The notes under the pieces: model-generated
The model's input: only the letters and a program-made list of their open reading frames with translations
Told to the model about the DNA's origin: nothing
The model's database searches: none
Assembly: GCA_009823505.1 (NCBI GenBank)
Contig: VZQC01005901.1
Location: 322,514 to 386,513, forward strand
Length of the DNA: 64,000 bases
Origin: Rhizomys pruinosus
Taxonomy: Eukaryota; Chordata; Mammalia; Rodentia; Spalacidae
Direction: 5' to 3'
Position numbers and translations under genes: made by a program
Shown here: positions 34,471-46,959 of the stretch, in pieces
Numbering within the stretch: the first letter of the stretch is position 1
Layout: each line of letters starts with the position of its first letter

Positions 34471-37400
34471 CCTGTTTCCTAATAATGCCATTCCCATTGT
34501 ACTTCAACCAAACTGTTCTTCAACTTGTATTAGCAGGGTCATGGGCATGTTGTCAGGACTCCCCAAGGCCAGTGTCATGGGATGAGCACTGAAAGGCTGC
34601 ATGAAGGATGAGAGGTTTTCTCCTAATACCTAATAGCACATAGATGGCCTGGGAGAGAAGCCAAACCAGGCCCTGCAGAACAAAATCAATACTCAAACGC
34701 TAAAAGAAACCACAATGAAAACTAAGAAAAAGGTGCCAGAGGCAGGAACAGAGTCAGGATGACAAAAGAGGAGTTCAAGAAGGGGACCAGAGCAAAGGAG
34801 TCAGGATGGAGGAAGAGCAATCATGAGAAGGAGGAGCCGCCCGTGGGCGAGCTAGCATGCCCTCGGCTGGCTGCGGGGTCTTGGGACACTAGTCATGTGC
34901 AAGGAGGAGGTGAACAGTCCAGCACACCATCCAGGAGGCCACTTGCTCCTGTGGGCTAGCCTCCGAGTGCGTCCGCATGCCAAACCACGTAGACCTAACT
35001 TGATAACCTCTTTCCTCATACTGTGTTCTCCATATAAGTCTTCTTCATCCCATTCTTGTGCAACTAGTTTTGGGGTCTGCTTGCAGGACCCACCTACATT
35101 CCTGTAAAACAAAAGCTTTTAGGGATTCCCTCTTCATTCCAGATCTTTTGGAACATGCTTCTGTTATCCACTGTACCTCTTATACTTACCCCTATTTCAT
35201 GACTTCTGAAAATAAAAGGGATGACTTCCCATATCTTAGTCCACTGATCAAAATGCAGAAAAGAATATAGCAAAGACATCTTATTCCACCAGAAAGTCCA
35301 TTCCTTAGAACCTCTGACACTTCGATGTGCCAACTACTTTGGGGTCCTGCAGAGGCTGGGTCTACAGAGAAGGTGTAAAAGTCAGAGGCCACTCTTGTTG
35401 GCTGCAAATCTGAGTCCATTGCTTATAGCCTCATAACACCTGCAAGTTACTGGTCTTCCTGGGCTGTGAGCATTCGATGAATCCATACATTCTAATCGCT
35501 GGGAACATATCAGGCGCATGGTGCATTTCCAGGTGCGGAAGCTGGTTTGATGCTGGTGATGATATTGGTGACATGAAAACTTAGCAAATTGCTTTCCTTC
35601 ATTTCATTTTTTTCTCCCCCCCCCTTTGTAAAATCATGGAGCAGGTTTGAAAGATAAATGCAAGTTCATCTGCCACCGATTCCTTAATTGTCTGTTTTTC
35701 CCACTGTAGTATCTGAAACAAGTGTCTCACTCAAGTACAAGCCCAGTTTTCTATGGTATGCCCATCAGAAAGCAAATAAGCTGTTCTGACTGGCTTTTCA
35801 AAGCTTCTGTGCTTACAAGTACTCAGGCACTCAAAAACTATCCTCTAAAGTGCTCACTTGCACCCAGCCCAAGATCAATGTCAAGATGATCTCTTGACAA
35901 TTTCTGGTACACTTCTCTTTCCTCCCTCTTCATTTTTAGGAATGTTGCCAACTACCTTTCCTCACAGAATAAACAAATTTCTTTACCCAGCTTGGAAAGG
36001 CCTCACCATTGTATCTCAGCACATCCTTTGAACTCTGGGGAGAAGAAAATGCTCTGGGACGGTGTTCATGAAATGCAAGGTGCAGAGCTCTGCTGCTCTG
36101 CAGCTGCCTGACCCTGAGCAAGCTGGACTCCCTGGGAAGAAAATATCCTTGCTGCCCACCTCACTGACGTCTCTGGGCTTTGTTTAGGCTTTGTGGATCT
36201 TATATGATAAAAACTGGGCATGTGTCCGTTTCACACTGTTCAGAGAACGCATGCTTACTTGTTCTTCATTCTCCCCCTTTCTTGGGTCGCTCCTCAGGTC
36301 AGGTGTACTATTCGCTCTCATCTGCTTTTTCTCATCTGCCAAATTCTTATCTATCATCCAAGTTCCACCACAGTTCCCAGGATGACCGCACCTTTCAAGG
36401 AACATCTGTCTCCCCCGAGCCTACATCTGACAAAACTCAGCATCCAATATGTTCTGGAGACACTTAGAGGTGTAGCCTGTCCCCTCCCCAGCACAGCGGA
36501 GGAGCTGCGTGGTTACTGGCTTTCTTTTGTATATGCCTGTGTTTGCAGCGTGACTGTTAATTCTGCAAAGATGGTGACAGCGGATTTTGTGAGCTTTTCC
36601 CACATAGATGCCATTTGATACCCCACACTTATTTTGCATCAAAAGATGGGTGGCATATTTACAATATACCAATCACACACGAGGATACTTTCCTTGTGAG
36701 CTCTTCTATAAGACTTAACATCCCGTAACAACCCCAAATTTTTCTCAAAGTTAAAAGAAATGTAAACACAGCTTTTCTCTTGAATCTACCTTGTTTTGCT
36801 CAGCACCACTGTATGTCCAAGACCATTAGTGAAATAACAATGTCATCGCAACTGGATAGTATTTCCAACCTAAGCCCTTCCCAGACAGCTCCACGGACCA
36901 CAGTCACTCCAGCTGTTACTGAATTCTCATCAAGATGACATATGAATGACCAAATGTCCTGTGTGTGTAGTAGGAATTAGCTAATTCATTCATGAGCATT
37001 CGAGGCCTACTTCTTGTCAAGGTTAACTGTCTAGTCCTCTTAAATCATACATTCAACTTTTATTAAAGAGGTCTGAGTAGTGCTTTTGAGTAAATGAGAA
37101 GGACATGCATTTTCACTAGAACATTTATCATGAACTCAGCCAATAATATCTTTAGCCTGCTAATCAAAGGATGTAGTTTTATCTCTGGTTGTTTTTGTGT
37201 TTTTCTTTGTTCTGCTTTTGACTAATGGTACTGTAAAATAATATTTTGCAGCAAAGACAAATGAAAAACTAAAATAATTTACTTGATGATCACCAATAAA
37301 TAGTATGTACAGGGTTTATATGTGTGTTTCTTCATACTGATGTGGTGGATTGATATTTTATATATTTTATAGTACTTTACCAATAACAATATATTAAATT

Positions 37401-37611
37401 CCAATGTGCTTTCCCAAATACTAAAGTTAAGTAAGACAGACTTTATTATCTCAGTTTTATAAATGAAGAACAGATACCAGTGAAGTGTGATGAAGTCTCC
37501 CAACTAGTAGTGACAGAAATGGATATAAAATAAAAACCAGGACCCCAATTCTGACTCCTACCTAGCTTTTCCAGACCATGGTCTTCCTCTCAATGATGAT
37601 ATGGGTCTTAG
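34471..37611. other. Unique intergenic sequence, no gene seen
   Basis: Mostly unique, with a MIR-like relic at 37.36-37.55 kb. The short open frames show no domain, signal peptide or splice-compatible exon I can recognise. AT-rich around 36.7-37.3 kb. Confidence 0.5.
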
Positions 37612-37801
37612 TGAGTTTTCCTGATGCTGTTATAAAATATCCTGACAGCCAGGTGTCAGTCGGGCATGGTGGGGCATGCCTTTAGACCCAGAAGTTGGGA
37701 GGCAGAGGCAGGTGGATCTCTGCGACTTCAAGACTAGCCTATTCTACATAGTGAGTTCCAGGACAGCTGGGGTCCACAGAGATTCTGTCTCAAAAGACCA
37801 A

Positions 37802-37843
<42 letters not shown>

Positions 37844-38135
37844 GCCTGACCAAAGCAACTTAAAAGAGAAGGGGTTTATTTTGATTCACAGTTCAAGAAT
37901 ACAATCTATCATGGGGTGCAAGAACTTGAGGCAGCTGGTCAGAATGTATCCCCAATCAGGAAGCAGACAGTTATCAATGCTGGTGCTCAACTCACTTTCT
38001 CCTTTTTATTCATCCCAGACTCCAGTCCATGGCATGGTGCTAACCACAATCAGGGTGGGTCTGCTTGGAACCAATCCCTCACAGCAATGACCAGAGGCTT
38101 GTCTCTTAGGTTATTCGAGATCCTGCCAAGTTGAA
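37612..38135 (+). mobile_element. Same retroelement family as 6.5 and 50.6 kb, interrupted by a B1
   Basis: Left arm ctgatgctgttataaaatat (37622) and right arm gaccaaagcaacttaaaaga, aggggtttattttgattcac (37.85 kb). A plus-strand B1 (37659-37841) with an AAT-repeat tail (37802-37841) sits between. Confidence 0.65.
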
Positions 38136-39204
38136 AGGCAATGTGAATCACCACAATACATTTCTATTATACATGTGGGGCCAAGGAGGGGTTTCCTTCA
38201 TATGACTTCATCTGCTTCATATTATTCATTTAACACTTATGGGCAGCTTATTGTCAGTAGTTATATGCTAGTAGAAATGATGGATCTAGACCCTGAACTC
38301 CTGGAGCTTATGCAATCTGATGGAGGGCTACATATTAAATAGATAGTCATAGACACATATATCCTGTGAAGGAAAATAAGTTGGATGAGACGAGTGAGTA
38401 GAGCAGGAGAATCTAATTTAAATGGAAAGGTCAGCGCAGAGTTCTTTGAGGCAGTGGAAACTACAGTCAGATCTAAAGGATCAATGGACTTCAACTGGAG
38501 TTAAAGACAGGAGGTAGGGAAGAGTGTACAGGCAGAGGGAGCAAGGGATGTAACAAATGTGAGGAGGGAGTGCACAGGTAGAGTCCAGGACGCTGAGGTA
38601 AAATTGTTCTCCTGTACTGGATGGTCTGGCTCTCCAGAGTTCCATTGCTCCATTGACTTACCCATGAGTCTCTGTAGATGAACCACACCAACGCTGAGCT
38701 GTGCTACTGCAAAATCTCCTTTCCTGGCGTTGTCTCCCTTCCCATGATGGTCACGGATGAATCACTATTTTCCAGTGATATCCACCTAATTACTTTCATG
38801 TATGTGTTCCCTCTACTCCTCAGCTCAGAGGAGCACTCTGCCTCCTCTCTCTGTTCAAATACTATCTATCCCCGAAGATCATGTCATGGGTCTTTCAGGT
38901 GGCCATCTGCTTCCACTACTCTCTACCCACTGGACTGCCATAGCTTTCGACTGGCATCGTTGTTGTTGGACAACATGTTCTTCCTTGTGTTGCCACGAAG
39001 GTATCTGAAAAGTCTTCCTAATGGCTGGCAAAAACCTAGATGACTGTCATCTAACCCTGAGTTATTTCTGATGCTCACTAAGCCCCCACAGCAGAACCTA
39101 ACAAATCAGAAACCTAATAACTGTCTGATGAATGAAAGAAGGTTGGTTGAGTACACCTAGATCTCCTGATGTCAACTCCAGGGTGCTGAGCATGAGGAAG
39201 AGAA

Positions 39205-39558
39205 TGTACCTGTTTTTAGGATCTATTAGGTGTTTGTTTGTTTCATGTTGTGTATGTGGTATATGTACTTGTTAGTGAACATATATGTGTGCACATGTAC
39301 ATGTGGAGGCCAGAGGTTGACAATGTCTGCCATCTTCCTCCTGTCACTCTGGAGACAGCTCTCTCTCTCTCTGAAGAAGCTCACCAATTTGGCTATGCTG
39401 GCTGGCCCATGAGATCCAGTGTTCACCACTCTAGTACTGGGGTTATAGGCAGGCATATCACCATGCCCAGAATTTTTATGTGGGTGCTGGGGATCTAAAC
39501 TCAGTTCCCTTGCTTTCGCCGCAGGTACTGTACCAACTAAGCCATGTCTCCAGCCCTC
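39205..39558 (-). mobile_element. B4 SINE, minus strand
   Basis: gtgcacatgtacatgtggag, gaagctcaccaatttggcta, gggttataggcaggcatatc, ggggatctaaactcagttcc and gccatgtctccagccc. Confidence 0.75.
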
Positions 39559-39596
39559 TACTAGTTCTTTTTATTTCAGTTAAAATTTGGAATTTA

Positions 39597-39840
39597 GGGG
39601 CTGGAGAGATGGCCTAGCGGTTAAGAGCGCTGACTGCTCTTGCAGAGGACCCAGGTTCGATCCCCAGCACCCACATGGTGGCTGAGAACAGTCTGTAACT
39701 CCAGTTCCAGGAGAACTCCAGTTCCAGGGGAATCCGACACCCTCTTCTGACCTCTGTGGCATTGCACGGCATGGGTGCACAAACCTGCATGCAGACAGTA
39801 CATTCATACACATAAATAGTGAATAAAATAAAATTAAAAA
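39597..39840 (+). mobile_element. B2 SINE, duplication-bearing type
   Basis: ggggctggagagatggccta, tRNA-like promoter, tandem ccagttccaggagaact and ccagttccagggg, and gcacaaacctgcatgcagac before the AT-rich tail. Confidence 0.94.
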
Positions 39841-39902
39841 TTGGAATCTATCATAATACCATATATTTATGAATACCATCAATGTAAGAAATCTCAATTA
39901 TT

Positions 39903-40056
39903 TTCTTTTCTTTTCTTTTTTTGAGACAGGGTCTCCCTGTAGCCCCAGCTAGCCTAGAACTCACTCTGTAGACCAAGCTGGCTTTGAATTCACAGAGATC
40001 TACCTGCCTCTGCCTCCTGAGTGCTAGGATTAAAGGCGCATGCCACCACGACTGGC
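39903..40056 (-). mobile_element. B1 SINE, minus strand
   Basis: TTTTC-rich tail, gagacagggtctccctgtag, ctggctttgaattcacagag, ggcgcatgccaccacgactg. Confidence 0.93.
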
Positions 40057-40059
40057 AAT

Positions 40060-40210
40060 TCTTTTCTTTTTTTGAGATAGCTCTTTTTAATTGAATTTTT
40101 ACAATTTTCATGCAATATATTTTAATCATATTTAGATCAAATTTATTTTGATCCTCTCTTCTGTCTGCACCTCCTTGTACTACTTCCTGCCCAATTTAAT
40201 GTAGTCAATT

Positions 40211-40255
<45 letters not shown>

Positions 40256-42125
40256 CTTCAGGGTGGGTCCATCCGCCAGAGCCTGGTTACCCACTAAGAG
40301 TTACACCCTCAAAAGAGGCTGACCCTCCCCTCCCAACAGCAGTCAGTTGCCCGTAGGTCTTCGGGGGGGGGGGGCTGGGGTTTCTTCCCCACTTCTCTGC
40401 ATCTATGCTGGGACTTTGTCCAATTTGAGCTTACGTAGGACTTGCACGTGACTGGCCAGCTGCCTGGAAGACTCTGATTCCTTGTGGTTATTCCCCACCT
40501 TTGCCTGTTACGATCTTTCCACCTACCTCTTCCACAATGATCGCTGAGCCTTGGGAGGCAGAAGTTTGCTACAGGTGTCCTCCTGTTCAAGGATAAGCAC
40601 AATGCACTTTCTGGTTCTCTGCACCTTGGCCAGTTGTGGGTTTCTGTGTTAATCATCGCATCTGTTGTGTAAGGAAGCTTCTCTGGTGAGAGCTCAGAGA
40701 CACATTAATCTATGGGTAGAACAGTAAGCAATTAGAATTCAATTTGATACTGTAAGTGTTTAGTTAAAAAGCTAGAATTAGGCTCTCCCCTATGCTTTGT
40801 GTCCTGTCTAGCCTCGGGTTCCTACAGTTGATATCAATGTCAGGTATGGGCTCCTTCCTTTGAAGTCTACCTTGAATCCAATTAGAGAGTAGTTGTCTAT
40901 TCCCATAATATTCACCCCATTATTGTACTGCTGAGCATATCTTGCCTAGCCAGTTGTTGTAGTTCATAAGATTCACAGCTGGATAAGGTTGATGATTATT
41001 TCTTTCCCACACTATGGATGTTAGCCAGTAGAGATGAGGCCGTGAAGTCAACACCCGGTTGATTTCTTCTTGTTTATTCGACAGTTCATGTTTGTAGTGG
41101 CTTCAGCAGTGGAGTCTTTCCCTCAAGTTCTGATAGATAACCAAGAGCGGGGGCAATGGCCAGTGTTATTTGGCAGTCTATGGGAGCCCTAGTCGATAGC
41201 TTCCAAAGAGGAGGTCTATTACTGTTGGCATTGGGGTTTCATTTTGTGAGTCTATGATGTTTCATAGAGGCAATGTTCTCCCATTAAGGTAACATTTTTT
41301 AATCTTTTTATAATGTATATGTATATACTTCGAGACATTTCTATAGTGATAGGCTTCCATACGGCCTACCACTTTTCTAAAGACCTACAGCGTTAGTTTT
41401 CCCTCCCTAACTTCCCTCTCTGCCCTGCCCTCCCACTCCTCAGTCCGTTTAACCCTTACTACTTTATTATTCTCCCTTCCTCCTTTATATCACTGTGTTC
41501 TACCACCCCTCCAGGAAGCCCACACAGAGCCATTTATTAACCGCCTGACTTCTCTGATTTTCAAATTGAAACATATGTATCTAGCATTTCAAAGCTAGCA
41601 TCCAACTACAAGAGAGAACATGTGACATTTGTCTTTCTGGCTCTGGGTCAACTCAGAACAATCATTTCCCATTCTATCCATTTATCTGAGAATTTCACAA
41701 TTTCTTTTTTATTAATTTTTTATTTATTCTTGTATGTGTATGAGTGTACTGTCTGCATGTAGGTTTGTGCACCCGTGTCGTGCAATGCCGCGGAGGTCAG
41801 AAGAGGGTGTCAGATTCCCCTGGAACTGGAGTTAAAGACTGTTCTCAGCAGCCATGTGGGTGCTGGGGATTGAACCCGGGTCCTCAGAAAAAGCAGTCGG
41901 TGCTCTTAACCACTAGGCCATCTCTCCAGCCCCCACAATTTCTTTTTTAAGAGCTGAATAATATTCCATTGTGTGTTTGTACTAGACCTGCATTATCCAT
42001 TCATCAGCTGATGGACATCTAGACTGTTTTCAATATCTGGCTATTATGAAAAAGGCAGCAATGAACATGGATGAACAGATATTTCTGGAGTAGGGTAGAG
42101 AGTATTTTGGGCATTTGCCCAAGCA
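40060..42125 (-). mobile_element. Old L1 3' region, minus strand, with CA repeat and B2 insertion
   Basis: Starts with reversed tail-like sequence (tttttaattgaatttttaca) and contains 3' UTR-like blocks also seen at 61.7-62.4 kb. Ends in a stretch equivalent to the end of L1 ORF2 (aatattccattgtgtgtttg, tccattcatcagctgatgga, gcaatgaacatgga). No open frame remains. CA repeat at 40210-40253, 13-G run near 40363. Confidence 0.65.
41702..41936 (-). mobile_element. B2 SINE, minus strand, inside the L1
   Basis: gtgtatgagtgtactgtctg, cgtgcaatgccgcggaggtc, gaactggagttaaagactgt (no duplication), ccatctctccagccc. The host L1 word cacaatttctttttt occurs on both sides. Confidence 0.93.
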
Positions 42126-43021
42126 TTCCACTAATTCTGAACAGCCCATATTTCATTTTTCTGGAGTCATGGACTTGTGTGGGCTGTACAGTACAACAGT
42201 CTTGGTAACTGAAATCCTTTGAGGACAGACATGAGGTGCCTAAAACACAGTGCAGATGGTATTTAAGTTAGAATTGTCTCAGCTATCATAATAAACAGGG
42301 TCATTTCCATGTGGCCTCAGTGTGTCCAGAGGTGCAAATTATAGCTCCACCATGTCATCGGTGACTTAGGAGCTATTAGTTTGTATCATAGCCAATTGAC
42401 TTAGTCACTGATGAGATGAGCTGAATGAGTTGCTCCCCTTTAAGGAAATTGTTGGCAAACTTGTCTGACTTTGGACTCGCCCAGGAAACTTAAACACTGA
42501 TGCATGTATACCCCTCCCTCTGGAGGGGTATACAACCATGTGGTTGATATCAGAAGGTCTGTGTTTCAGAACTGTTGAAGGACCTCTAGAGACTCTACTG
42601 TGCAGCCAAGTTTGGGAACCATTGACTTAAGGAAGCATAACCTCTTTATGTCAGGAAGTTCAGAAGAACCTATCAGCAGACAATGAGAACGAACTTCCCA
42701 GGGTAACCCCAGGGAACCAATAAGATCCTCTTTGTCCATCCTCTGGAACACCCAGTGAGGGCTTAGGAATCCAAGAGGCTCCTGCTGATCTGGAGATATG
42801 GCTTGCTATATCCATCTGCCCTTACAAGTTTCCACCTTAAGGTCCATCAGCACTGCGTCCCAGCCTAGCATGCGCCAGCCCTGCTCCATCTGCTGTCAAA
42901 ACCTTACTCATTAAAGATCAGCTCCTCCATCAAATCTCCCCTTACAAATACTTCATATTTTCACTATCCTCATGCAAAGAAATGATTAAATCTCTTACAG
43001 CACTAATTTAATGTACCTTTT
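42126..43021. other. Unique intergenic sequence, no gene seen
   Basis: No recognised repeat or coding exon. The short minus-strand open frame at 42.6-42.75 kb has no recognisable domain. Confidence 0.5.
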
Positions 43022-43038
43022 AATCATAACTAGTTGTT

Positions 43039-43171
43039 GGCCGGGCTTGGTGGTGCACGCCTTTAATCCTAGCACTCACTTCGTGAGTTCAAGGCCAGCC
43101 TGGTCTACAGAGCGAGTTCCAGGACAGCAGGGACTACAGGAGACCCTGACTCAAAAAGACCAAAAAAAAAA
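43039..43171 (+). mobile_element. Young B1 SINE with internal deletion and perfect 17-bp target-site duplication
   Basis: ggccgggcttggtggtgcac, then a gap of about 30 bp where the gggaggcagaggcagg segment should be, then gagttcaaggccagcctggt. aatcataactagttgtt flanks at 43022-43038 and 43172-43188 without mismatch. Confidence 0.95.
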
Positions 43172-43639
43172 AATCATAACTAGTTGTTAAACAGAAATCT
43201 TGAATACACAAAAATCTCTTTTTCTAATTAACAGGGAATCTATCATTTTGCCTTGTAGATGTCAAATGCTTAGTAAATTCCTTTAGAATCGATGCTAATT
43301 ATTAATCAGTGTTTGTGTGTATGTACATGTGTGCACAGGTGATCATAGAGGCCAGAGATTGATGCCATTCACTTACTCTCTGCTTTATCATTTTTAATTA
43401 TGTGTGTATGTGTGTGTGGTGTATGCATATATACATGTTTCCAGGTATATGCCCATGTGGAGGCCAGAAGTTGATACTGTGTCTTCCTCTTTTGCTCCTC
43501 ACCTTAATTTTTGAGACAGGGGCTCTGTGGAATCTGGAATTGACTCCTTGGATAGACTGGCTGGCCAGCAAGGCCCTAGGATGGTCCTGTCTCTGCCTCC
43601 CCAGCACTGGGATTACAGGCATGTACCCACACTCAGCTT

Positions 43640-43857
43640 TTTTTAAATTTATTTTTTATGTGTATGAATGTACTGTCTGCACGTAGGTCTGTGCACCCAT
43701 GTCATGCAATGCTGTGGAGATCAGAAGAGGGTGTCAGATTCCCCTGGAACTGGAGTTAAAGACGGTTCTCAGCCATCATATGGGTGCTGGGAATAAAACA
43801 CGGGTCCTCTGTAAGAGCAGTCAGCACTCTTAACTGCTAGGCCATCTCTCCAGCCCC
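43640..43857 (-). mobile_element. B2 SINE, minus strand, inside B4
   Basis: tttatgtgtatgaatgtact, catgtcatgcaatgctgtgg, ccatctctccagcccc. No internal duplication. Confidence 0.93.
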
Positions 43858-43865
43858 AACGTAAC

Positions 43866-44016
43866 ACTTTTTTTGGTCTTTTGGAAACAGGGTCTCCCTG
43901 TATCCCCAGCTGTCCTGGAACTCACTCTGTAGACCAGGATGGCCTTGAACTCACAGAGATCCTCCTGCCTCTGCCTCTCGAGTGCTAGGATTAAAGGCGT
44001 GTGCCACCACGCCTGG
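43866..44016 (-). mobile_element. B1 SINE, minus strand, inside B4
   Basis: ggaaacagggtctccctgta, ggatggccttgaactcacag, gcgtgtgccaccacgcctgg. Confidence 0.93.
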
Positions 44017-44600
44017 CCACACTCAGCTTTTTACATGGCTGCTGGGGATCAAACTCAGGGCTTCATGCTTGTATGGCAAGCTCTTTACTGACAGCCATCT
44101 CCCCAGCCCCAGAGATGACAGCTATTAACAAAGCAGACTTAACCCCTGCTGTGGGCTGTAAGCCCTGAGTTTGTGAGTAACTTATAACTAACTACTCTTA
44201 AAAAAGTGAGGCTGTCATAAATTCTTTAATGTAGAAAGAACAGTTGCAAAGACACCTCCCTCCCTTGATTCCCAGCTGTATTATGATCACAAGTCCTCCC
44301 TGTCATAAACAACCCACCACAGCTGCAATGCACATGGGAACTCTCAGGATACAGAACAGCTGTGATCACGCTAAGGGAAGAATAGAGCTGAGACCAGGGA
44401 AAAACATCTGGTTCCCTCCAGAGAGGATCCAGTGGTATAACCATGGAACATTCTAATCCAGACTGAGTCCAGATCCAAGGAGACTCAGCCAAAGAGGTGG
44501 GCATCACATTTGAGTTCGGAAAAGCTGAACTCCTTCAAGTCCCTGGACAGGAGGAAGACATTCTGAAATGCAGCCTTTCTCCTGAGATGAAGCCACTGCA

Positions 44601-44710
44601 ATTCTATTGAGGGACTTTATGCTGGCTACTGACCACAGGGTCCATGTATTCAGGTATTCTATTGAGGGACTTTGTGCTGACTACTGACCACAGGGTCCAC
44701 ATACTCAGGT
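44601..44710. repeat. 55-bp tandem duplication
   Basis: attctattgagggactttat at 44601 and the same word (one change) at 44656; both continue through ctactgaccacagggtcca to a tcaggt-type end. Two copies, few differences. Confidence 0.85.
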
Positions 44711-45138
44711 GCAGGTTTGGAGGCTGCAACCCAATCGCACACAAGCAAAGCAGTCTATTTTCAGATCCCACTTACTGTTGGGGAAGAGGCTCTAAATATA
44801 CTACCCAGGGACTGCAGGAGGCAGATTACCATTGCTGGCAGCTGAGCTGGGTGGGGCAGAGAGGGATGTAAGAAGTGCCACCATTAACCTCAGCACAACC
44901 CAAAGGCCCTACGCCTTGTAGAGCTATATTTACACAAAGGCACATGTCTATTCTATTCGGTTTGTTTTCCATTTAGGAACTCCTAGGGATGGGCTTCATC
45001 CCACCAAAAAAGCTACCACTGTCCCCTCTGAGTATACACTGATAAAAATATGTAGGTGTCACAAGTTAGGACTTAGGCAAAACCCACTTTGTTCTGTTCT
45101 AAGATAGTAAGAAAATTTCTTCTGTATATAATACCTAG
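44711..45138. other. Unique intergenic sequence, no gene seen
   Basis: No recognisable repeat, RNA gene or exon. Confidence 0.5.
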
Positions 45139-45146
45139 TAGCCCAT

Positions 45147-45150
<4 letters not shown>

Positions 45151-45188
<38 letters not shown>

Positions 45189-45305
45189 TCTTTTCGAGAC
45201 AGGGTCTCCCTGGAGCCCCAGCTGTCCTGGAACTCACACTGTAGACCAGGCTGGCCTTGAACTCACAAAGATCCGCCTGCCTCTGCCTCCTAAATGCCTG
45301 GTTGG
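45151..45305 (-). mobile_element. B1 SINE, minus strand, 5'-truncated, with about 39-T tail
   Basis: A pure T run to 45187, then gtcttttcgagacagggtct and ccttgaactcacaaagatcc; the element stops early (ctaaatgcctggttgg). tagcccattctt flanks at 45139-45150 and 45306-45317. The long pure tail and clean duplication indicate a recent insertion. Confidence 0.94.
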
Positions 45306-45349
45306 TAGCCCATTCTTAACAGGATATGAAAAACTATCTAAAACAAAGT

Positions 45350-45640
45350 ATGAAATTGCTCAGTGGGTTAAGTGTTTCCTGTACAACTATGAGGACCTGA
45401 GTTTAAAACTTTAGAACCCACACAAAGCCAGGCATGGTAGCACATATCTGTAATCTCAGTGCTCTTTTGGCAAGATGGGAAGACAAGAGAATCCTCAGAA
45501 GCTGGTGGGGCATCTAGCCTAGGGTACATAGCCACAAACAGCAAAAAGAGACCCTGTATCAAATAAGGATGAAGGCAACAGCCAACACCTGGAGTTGAAC
45601 TCTGACCTCTGTCCATACACTGTAGTATGCCTGTGCCCCC
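45350..45640 (+). mobile_element. B4 SINE
   Basis: attgctcagtgggttaagtg, aaagccaggcatggtagcac, ggtggggcatctagcctagg, then gaactctgacctctgtccat. Confidence 0.75.
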
Positions 45641-45828
45641 ACTCACACACACACACAAATACATCATACAGTCACACTCGAGAAATGCACATACATTACA
45701 CACACACACACACACACACAGTCACACTCGAGAAATGCACATACATTACACACACACACAGAGTCACACTCGAGAAATGCACATACATTACACACACACA
45801 CACACATACACACACCAGAGAGAGGGGG

Positions 45829-45871
<43 letters not shown>

Positions 45872-45875
45872 AAGA
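45640..45875. repeat. Compound CA repeat with three copies of a 30-bp unique word, then (GA)n
   Basis: gtcacactcgagaaatgcac followed by atacattacac starts at 45671, 45721 and 45763, each time followed by a CA run of different length. A GA run of about 20 units closes the block (45833-45869). Confidence 0.92.
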
Positions 45876-46208
45876 AGGGTACAGTGGGAGAGTATTTTAG
45901 GACCCGAGAATTCACCTTGCCACAATGATTTTTGTTGTAGCAAGGAAGGTTTTTGAATTAGTGTTCTGTTGAGAGACAGTTTTCTTGCTGACAGAAGCCA
46001 CACACTGTACCACTTCCTTTGTAATCATCCATTTTCAGTCAGGTGGATAACTCCAAAGGAATAAAAAGCATTTAGTTTTGCAAGAAACTGAAGGAGAGCT
46101 TTATTAAACATGAGCATTCCGCTGATTCCACTCAGCAGCAAACGTAAGGAGAAATGGCTTTAGGTAGAGAAATAGCTGATTAAGTAGAGAAGGTCTTAAA
46201 ATCAGAAT

Positions 46209-46430
46209 TAAAAAAAAATCTTTATTATTTTATGTGTATGAATATATTGTCTCCATGCATTTAAGGGCACCCATGTTACACAATGCCCATGGAGGTGAGA
46301 AGAAGGTGTTGGATCCCCTAGGATTGGAATTACAGATGGTCGTTAACTGCCATGTGGGTGCTAGGAATCAAACCCGGGTCTTCTGCAAGAGCAACTATTG
46401 CTCTTAACCACTGAGCCATCTCTCCAATCC
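46209..46430 (-). mobile_element. B2/B3 SINE, minus strand
   Basis: ttattttatgtgtatgaata, ccctaggattggaattacag, gagccatctctccaatcc. taaaatcag occurs at both edges. Confidence 0.85.
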
Positions 46431-46505
46431 CTAAAATCAGAAATTTTAGCAAGATTAATGTTTGAGAAAGTTCTCCTTTTAGCGTATTAAATTAGCCTTA
46501 AACAG

Positions 46506-46600
46506 GCTAGGGACATAGTTCAGAAACAGAGCACAACTCTGTCATGCACAAGGCCCTGATTTCAATTTCCAGCGCCACAAAGAAAACAACAACAAAAAAA
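46506..46600 (+). mobile_element. ID SINE
   Basis: ggctagggacatagttcaga, catgcacaaggccctgattt, caatttccagcgcc and an A/C-rich tail: the BC1/tRNA-Ala-like ID layout, diverged. Confidence 0.72.
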
Positions 46601-46799
46601 TAGTCTTAGGAGGGGAACTAGACTGAATTAGTCTGACATCAACCATGAGATGCTGAAGAAACATCCTAACAGCATTGTGAGAGCTAGAAGAAGCTGGTGT
46701 CTCGGCATGCTCCTGAGCAGGGCTGCATCCGGTACATCAGAGTCCCAGGGCAGCTCGAAAATAGGAATTCCTGGACCTGCCTTAAGTCTTGGAATCAAG

Positions 46800-46955
46800 A
46801 TCTTTGGGTTTGGAGGGAGCCATTTGTGACCTTTTGGGTTCCTGGTCTTTTGTTGCATGAGAATTGAGAGATGCATTAGTGTTTTCTTGACTCCTTGTTT
46901 TAGTTCCCTGAGCCTTAGATGTAGAGGTTGCACTGTGGATATGGCAGCACACCTT
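46800..46955 (-). mobile_element. L1 3' UTR fragment, minus strand
   Basis: ccatttgtgaccttttgggt, gagaattgagagatgc, ccttagatgtagaggttgca align by eye with 62.26-62.40 kb. Confidence 0.55.
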
Positions 46956-46959
46956 TTAA

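Larger units (their letters stand above)
43300..44108 (-). mobile_element. B4 SINE, minus strand, split by a B2 and a B1
   Basis: B4 first part to about 43635 (gagacaggggctctgtggaa, ggccagcaaggccctaggat, gggattacaggcatgt, ccacactcagc). It resumes at 44018 (cacactcagctttttacatg, ggggatcaaactcagggctt, gccatctccccagcccc). cacactcagcttttt is repeated at the break. Confidence 0.85.
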
